Notes under the pieces: model-generated | What the model saw: only the letters and a program-made list of their open reading frames with translations | Databases searched by the model: none | What the model was told of the DNA's origin: nothing | Program-made: the position numbers and the translations under genes | Assembly: GCA_934661135.1 (NCBI GenBank) | Contig: CAKUJA010000002.1 | Span: 1-59,687, forward strand | From: an uncultured Oscillospiraceae bacterium | GTDB lineage: Bacteria > Bacillota > Clostridia > Oscillospirales > Oscillospiraceae | Direction: 5' to 3' | Length of the DNA stretch: 59,687 bases | Shown: positions 55,596 through 59,687 of the stretch, one piece after another | How the letters are laid out: every line of letters begins with the position of its first letter | Numbering within the stretch: position 1 is the first letter of the stretch

Positions 55596-56477
55596 ATGTT
55601 TTTGGCGTCTCCGATTACGTTTCCGAACCTGGGAATTACGGTCAACCCGAATCCTGTGGCCTTTACGGTATTCGGGAAGGACATCTACTGGTATGGGATT
55701 ATCATTGCCGTCGGATTTTTGCTGGCGGTGCTATATATGATGCGGCGTGCGCCGGTGTTTGGCCTGACGCAGGACGATGTGCTGGACGAGGTGCTGTGGG
55801 CGGTGCCGATCGGCGTGATCTGCGCGCGGCTTTACTACTGCATCTTCTATTGGGAGCTATATGCCGACAACCCGATTTCCGTGCTCTATATCTGGGAGGG
55901 CGGTCTCGCGATTTACGGCGGTGTGATCGGCGGTGCGCTGACGATTATCATTTTGAGCAAGATCAAGAAGATAAAAACCGGCACACTGCTGGATGTTGCG
56001 GCGATGGCTGTGATCATCGGGCAGATTTTTGGCCGCTGGGGAAACTTTATGAACCGCGAGGCGCACGGCGCCGTAACGGACTGCTTCTTCAAAATGGGAC
56101 TGGAAAACGCCGCCGGTGAGGTGATCTACTACCATCCGACGTTCCTCTATGAGTCGGTCTGGAACCTCGTTGGGTTTATCGGGATGCACTTCCTGACGAA
56201 AAAGCGGAAGTTTGACGGTCAGATCATGCTGACCTATCTGGCGTGGTACGGCCTGGGGCGCGTCTGGATTGAAGGACTGCGCACGGACAGCCTGTACCTG
56301 TTTGGAACCGGCATCCGTGTCAGCCAGCTTGTGGCGGCGCTCAGCGTGGTGCTCGCGGGCGGCGCGCTGGCGTATATTCTGCTCAAAAAGAAGCCGGACC
56401 CGGCGGATCTTTATGTCAACCGGAAAGAAGCTGCACAGACTGCGGAAAAGGCAGAAGAAACTGGCGAGAATTTGTAA
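55596..56477 (+). CDS. lgt: Prolipoprotein diacylglyceryl transferase
   Basis: A 293-residue integral membrane enzyme that moves diacylglycerol from phosphatidylglycerol to the lipobox Cys of prolipoproteins. The Lgt signature is IFGRWGNFMNREAHG (about residue 148); YWYGIIIAVGF at the N-terminus and YGLGRVWIEGLRTDSL near the C-terminus are conserved. About seven transmembrane helices. ATG 55596 is chosen since AAAGGAG is nine bases upstream; a GTG three codons earlier would be too close to it. Substrates in this window include LivK and the lipoprotein at 35042. Confidence 0.94.
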   Translation: MFLASPITFPNLGITVNPNPVAFTVFGKDIYWYGIIIAVGFLLAVLYMMRRAPVFGLTQDDVLDEVLWAVPIGVICARLYYCIFYWELYADNPISVLYIWEGGLAIYGGVIGGALTIIILSKIKKIKTGTLLDVAAMAVIIGQIFGRWGNFMNREAHGAVTDCFFKMGLENAAGEVIYYHPTFLYESVWNLVGFIGMHFLTKKRKFDGQIMLTYLAWYGLGRVWIEGLRTDSLYLFGTGIRVSQLVAALSVVLAGGALAYILLKKKPDPADLYVNRKEAAQTAEKAEETGENL

Positions 56478-56497
56478 AATTTTTGGGAATATCCACG

Positions 56498-56533
56498 TTC
56501 GCCCCTTTTCAAATCGGGCGAATGTGATATAAT
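56498..56533 (+). promoter_or_regulatory. Promoter with overlapping inverted repeat
   Basis: The exact TATAAT (56528-56533) is preceded by TGA as an extended -10; a -35-like TTTTCA lies at 56506-56511. TTCGCCC-N11-GGGCGAA (56498-56522) brackets the -35, so it is either a repressor site or the lgt terminator. Confidence 0.6.
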
Positions 56534-56573
56534 GGAAGCCAGAAGTTAGAAATCATAACAGGAGGGTTTTACC

Positions 56574-57035
56574 ATGGGATTCAACGAGAGCTTTGAAGCT
56601 GCCAAGAATTTCGCGTTTAGCGCTGCGCAGACCGCCGCGCAGAAGGCGAAGGTGCTGGCTGCAATTGCAAAAACGAATGTCTCCATCTATGCGGAGGAAG
56701 ATAAGATCAAGAAGGCCGAAGCACAGCTCGGCAAGCTGTATTACCGCGACTATGCGGTCGGCGAGGAGATGGACAGCGCGGAATATCTGCCGTGGTGCCA
56801 GAAGATCGACGAGTCGAAGAAGCTGATCGAGGAGCTGAAGGATTACATCGAGAGCCTGAAGCAGGGTGAGGAGGATGCCGAGGACGAGGGATTCGTCGAC
56901 ATCAGCGAGGAGCCGGCACAGGAGCCGGAAGCACCGGCTCAAACGCCCGCAGAGACGGAGACGAACGAGACTCCGGCGGCGGAGTCGCAGGAAGAAGTCC
57001 ACGAGATCAAGCTCGATACACCGGCTGCGGAATAA
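56574..57035 (+). CDS. Hypothetical coiled-coil protein
   Basis: A 153-residue protein without signal peptide. Residues 1-40 are Ala/Phe/Lys-rich and helical (FEAAKNFAFSAAQTAAQKAK); residues about 45-102 are heptad-like (EEDKIKKAEAQLGKLYYRDY and DESKKLIEELKDYIESLKQG), and from about 103 the tail is acidic, Pro/Glu/Thr-rich and probably disordered. GGAGGG precedes the ATG; a strong promoter and terminator make it a single-gene unit. I do not recognise a family with an established function; the layout resembles small Bacillota proteins with a serine-proline-rich tail. Confidence 0.8.
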   Translation: MGFNESFEAAKNFAFSAAQTAAQKAKVLAAIAKTNVSIYAEEDKIKKAEAQLGKLYYRDYAVGEEMDSAEYLPWCQKIDESKKLIEELKDYIESLKQGEEDAEDEGFVDISEEPAQEPEAPAQTPAETETNETPAAESQEEVHEIKLDTPAAE

Positions 57036-57048
57036 ACACAGTGGTATC

Positions 57049-57080
57049 AGGCGCTCCCGCTGAGCCGGGGGCGCCTTTTT
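57049..57080 (+). terminator. Intrinsic terminator
   Basis: AGGCGCTCCCG pairs, with one bulge/mismatch, with CGGGGGCGCCT, followed by TTTT. Confidence 0.85.
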
Positions 57081-57134
57081 CCGGTCTGCCGGGAAAGGAA
57101 GAACGGCCGCAAAGAGACGGAATGGAGAAGTAGG

Positions 57135-59378
57135 ATGAGAAAGCTCTGTCTGTTCGTATCGGGATTTGCCGCGGCCGTTTTGACCGCGGTAAACTGGCTT
57201 ACGGGCAGCGCGGCAATTGCCGCAGGAATTGCTGCCGGAATATTTGCCGCGGCACTGTTTGGCCGGAAGCGGAAGCTGGTGCGGTGCGCGGCGATTTTGC
57301 TGCTGGGCGCAAGCGCGGGACTGCTCTGGTGCTCGGCCTACCGGGGACTGTTTCTGCGGCAGATTGCGGATGTGGACGGCAGCGTGGCGCCGGTCAAGGC
57401 GGTGGTGCTGGAAGCGCCGCGCGACACGCGCTATGGAAAGAGCGTGCTCTGCGATGTGGATTGGAACGGCAGCGCCGTGCGGAGCGTGCTCTATACGTCT
57501 GACCAGACGGCGGAGCCGGAGGCCGGGGACACGATCACCTGCGACGCCAAGCTCGTGCGCGGCGAGGAGAAGAACGACACCTATTATTCGGGCAAGGGCG
57601 TCTGGCTGGTCGGAACCGTAAAAGGCGAATGGACGGTGACCAAGGGAACCGGCTCTGCGGCGGTTTGGCCGGCGCGACTTTGCGCGGCGCTTGGCAGGGC
57701 GGCGGACGCGATTTTTCCGGCGGATGTGGCCGGATTCTGGAAGGGAATGCTGTTTGGAGACCGGAGCGGCATGGACAGCGCGCTGCGCAATGAGCTGTCG
57801 ATTGCGGGGATCTATCATGCGGTTGCGGTGTCCGGAATGCACGTGTCGATTCTGTTTGGCATGATTTTGCTGCTGTGCGGCGGAAATCGCACGATGGCGG
57901 CCGCGATTGGCCTGCCGGTGGTTGCGGTGTTCGTGATGATGACGGGCGCGTCGGCGTCCAGCGTGCGCGCGGGAGCAATGCTGGTGCTGTTGATGATTGC
58001 GCCGCTGATGAAGCGGGAGAACGACCCGGCAACGTCGCTCGCTGCGGCGCTGCTGCTGTTGCTCATCGCCAATCCGTGGGCGATTTTGGACATCGGGTTG
58101 CAGCTCTCGTTTGCGTCGACGGCGGGAATTTTGTTCTTTTCCGGGCGGATTTACCGGTCAATGCGGCTGCCGCGCGGTCTTACGCGGCAGATGGCAAGGC
58201 GGAACGCGGCAGGATGGCTCCTGCGTGCGGCACTGTCAGCGCTCTGCTGCTCGCTGGCATCGATGGTATTTTCGCTGCCGCTGGCGGCGATGCACTTTGG
58301 GATGGTGTCACTGGCCGCGCTGGTGGTGAACCCGCTCTGCCTGTGGGCAATCTCGATTCTGTTCACCGGCGGACTGCTGCTCTGCCCGCTGGGGTTGGTG
58401 TGGCCGTGGCTGGCGGCGCAGATCGGCTGGCTGCTGGCGTGGCTGGCGCGGTATGTGCTGGGCATCGTCCGTCTGGCGGCGAAGGTGCCGTTTGCGGCGG
58501 TCTATCTGGAGAATGTCTACTGGTGGCTGTTCGCGGCGGCGCTCTATGGAACGGTGGTGCTGCTGGCGGCAAAGCCGGAGGCGATTCGGAAATGGAAGGC
58601 CGCGGCGCTGGTGGCCGCAGCGTTTGCGGTCTGCCTTGGCTGTGCGGCGATCGAATACCGGGCGGCGGAGTTTACGTTCACGATGCTGGATGTGGGGCAG
58701 GGACAATGCCTGATTTTCCAAGCGGATGGGGAAGCGACGGTAATCGACTGCGGCGGTGTGCCGGATGAGTCCGGAGAGACCGCGGCAAGGTATTTGCAGA
58801 GCTATGGGGTCTTTCAAATTGACAATTTGGTGTTGACACATTACGATAGCGACCACGTAAACGGTGCAATCCGGTTATTAACGCGCGAAAAAGTTGGAAC
58901 GCTCTGGCTTCCGGATTCGGAAGATGAGAGCGGATGGCGCGACCGGCTGCTTGCCGCCGCGACGGAGCGCGGCTGCAGAACCGAATTTGTGCGGCAGGAT
59001 GCGGCAATTGCGCACGGCGTGACGCTGTTTGCGCCGGTTTCCGCGAAAAATGGGAACGACGCCGGCGTTTGCTGCTTGGCAAGCGCGGGAGAATATGATA
59101 TTCTGATAACCGGCGATCTTTCGCAGTTTGCGGAATACCGGCTGCTGTCGCTGCACGCGCTGCCGGAGACGGAGCTGCTGGTGGCAGGTCACCACGGCGC
59201 GGACAGCTCAACGAGCGCGGCGCTGCTGGAACTGGTGAACCCGGAGACTGTGGCCGTTTCGGTGGGCGCGGAGAACCGGTATGGCCATCCGGCAGCGGAG
59301 ACGCTGGAGCGGATTGCGGAAATTGGCGCGGAGGTCTACCGCACGGATTTACAGGGAACGATTACGATCAGGGGGTGA
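57135..59378 (+). CDS. comEC: ComEC/Rec2 DNA uptake channel protein
   Basis: A 747-residue membrane protein. The N-terminal part has two to three helices and an OB-like region (DUF4131); the central competence domain, about residues 200-470, includes GMLFGDRSGMD, YHAVAVSGMHVSILFGM and several helices; the C-terminal metallo-beta-lactamase-like domain (about 510-747) has FTMLDVGQGQCLIF, THYDSDHVNG and LVAGHHGADSSTS. ComEC transports single-stranded DNA into the cytoplasm during natural transformation. The full three-domain form is intact. comEA is not seen nearby; holA follows after 4 bp, as in many Bacillota. Confidence 0.93.
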   Translation: MRKLCLFVSGFAAAVLTAVNWLTGSAAIAAGIAAGIFAAALFGRKRKLVRCAAILLLGASAGLLWCSAYRGLFLRQIADVDGSVAPVKAVVLEAPRDTRYGKSVLCDVDWNGSAVRSVLYTSDQTAEPEAGDTITCDAKLVRGEEKNDTYYSGKGVWLVGTVKGEWTVTKGTGSAAVWPARLCAALGRAADAIFPADVAGFWKGMLFGDRSGMDSALRNELSIAGIYHAVAVSGMHVSILFGMILLLCGGNRTMAAAIGLPVVAVFVMMTGASASSVRAGAMLVLLMIAPLMKRENDPATSLAAALLLLLIANPWAILDIGLQLSFASTAGILFFSGRIYRSMRLPRGLTRQMARRNAAGWLLRAALSALCCSLASMVFSLPLAAMHFGMVSLAALVVNPLCLWAISILFTGGLLLCPLGLVWPWLAAQIGWLLAWLARYVLGIVRLAAKVPFAAVYLENVYWWLFAAALYGTVVLLAAKPEAIRKWKAAALVAAAFAVCLGCAAIEYRAAEFTFTMLDVGQGQCLIFQADGEATVIDCGGVPDESGETAARYLQSYGVFQIDNLVLTHYDSDHVNGAIRLLTREKVGTLWLPDSEDESGWRDRLLAAATERGCRTEFVRQDAAIAHGVTLFAPVSAKNGNDAGVCCLASAGEYDILITGDLSQFAEYRLLSLHALPETELLVAGHHGADSSTSAALLELVNPETVAVSVGAENRYGHPAAETLERIAEIGAEVYRTDLQGTITIRG

Positions 59379-59382
59379 GCGG

Positions 59383-59687
59383 ATGGCGAGAAAACCGGCT
59401 GCGGCGGAGCGCGGCGCAGCGCTTCAGGCGTTGAAGGCGGCGCTGAAAAGCGGCGAATTTGCGAATCTCTATGTGTTTTTCGGCGAGGAAGCGTTTTTGA
59501 AGGAGCGCTACTGGCAGATGATGGAGAAGAAGCTGCTCGAGGGCGCGGCGGCAGAGTTTAACTACCACCGCTTCAACGCGGAGACGCTCACGCCGCAGGC
59601 GCTCAGCGAAGCGGTGGAGGCGATGCCGATGATGGCGGAGCGGACGCTGATTCGCGTGGACGATGTGGATTTTTTCAAGCAGGCGGA
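59383..59687 (+). CDS. holA: DNA polymerase III delta subunit, 5' part
   Basis: Only the first 101 codons are inside the window; the frame remains open at its end. The start ATG follows GGGGGTGAGCGG just after comEC. The encoded LKSGEFANLYVFFGEEAFLK matches the N-terminus of HolA (YLxxGxExFL-type motif), followed by FNAETLTPQALSEAVEAMPM and ERTLIRVDDVDFF. The delta subunit opens the sliding clamp in the clamp loader. The comEC-holA order supports the call. Confidence 0.88.
   Translation, partial: MARKPAAAERGAALQALKAALKSGEFANLYVFFGEEAFLKERYWQMMEKKLLEGAAAEFNYHRFNAETLTPQALSEAVEAMPMMAERTLIRVDDVDFFKQA

Overview
The window looks like a chromosomal segment of a GC-rich, anaerobic, spore-forming Bacillota of the Clostridia, most likely an Oscillospiraceae/Ruminococcaceae-type gut organism. 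The evidence is gene content and order: SLH-anchored surface protein, ispH-rpsA fusion, the scpA/scpB/DUF2953/ytfJ/dacF chain, the yfmF/yfmH/lgt cluster, Gram-positive promoters and CIRCE. I see no rRNA, tRNA, CRISPR array, prophage or transposase gene. The species was not determined and GC content was judged by eye only.

Layout. 1-4.9 kb: a large SLH surface protein, a repeat-filled gap and a DUF421/DUF4363 membrane pair. 5.0-7.9 kb: an operon of an M29-like metallopeptidase homologue, a RidA-family protein and a D-threonine-aldolase/D-serine-dehydratase-like PLP enzyme. 8.3-17.2 kb: a divergent LysR regulator and a seven-to-eight-gene catabolic operon (class I aminotransferase, complete Liv-type ABC importer, beta-hydroxyacid dehydrogenase, HpcH/HpaI aldolase), which reads as import, transamination, aldol cleavage and aldehyde reduction of an unknown amino acid. 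17.8-28.2 kb: housekeeping genes (ruvCAB, glmM, a 6S-RNA-like locus, zinc-ribbon protein, lepB, rbgA, rnhB, yraN, dipeptidase, thrC, phosphoesterase). 28.3-34.8 kb: protein quality control (tig, clpP, clpX, lon, ysxC). 35-36.4 kb: an orphan acidic lipoprotein and a row of four hairpins. 36.4-48.6 kb: minus-strand operons (cmk, plsC, ispH-rpsA; rpiR; rluB, dacF, ytfJ, DUF2953, scpB, scpA, M50 protease, ABC-F). 48.7-59.7 kb: htpG under a CIRCE operator, DUF4015 and prmA, yfmF-yfmH-lgt, a coiled-coil protein, comEC and the start of holA.

The most unusual content is a set of small non-autonomous repeat families. Family A (about 166 bp, CTAG-ended terminal inverted repeats) has copies directly behind intrinsic terminators and one full copy inserted in frame (net 162 bp, 54 codons) in the D-Ala-D-Ala carboxypeptidase gene, just after its signal peptide. 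Family B (ends TAAGGCAACACCGCACAATT) carries the same inner hairpin as family A inside a different outer stem. Family C has a 13-bp hairpin whose two arms differ between copies but remain perfectly complementary around a similar loop. Together they suggest undescribed structured mobile elements. A second protein-level oddity is the ABC-F ATPase, in which all three motifs of one composite ATP site are degenerate while the other site is intact.
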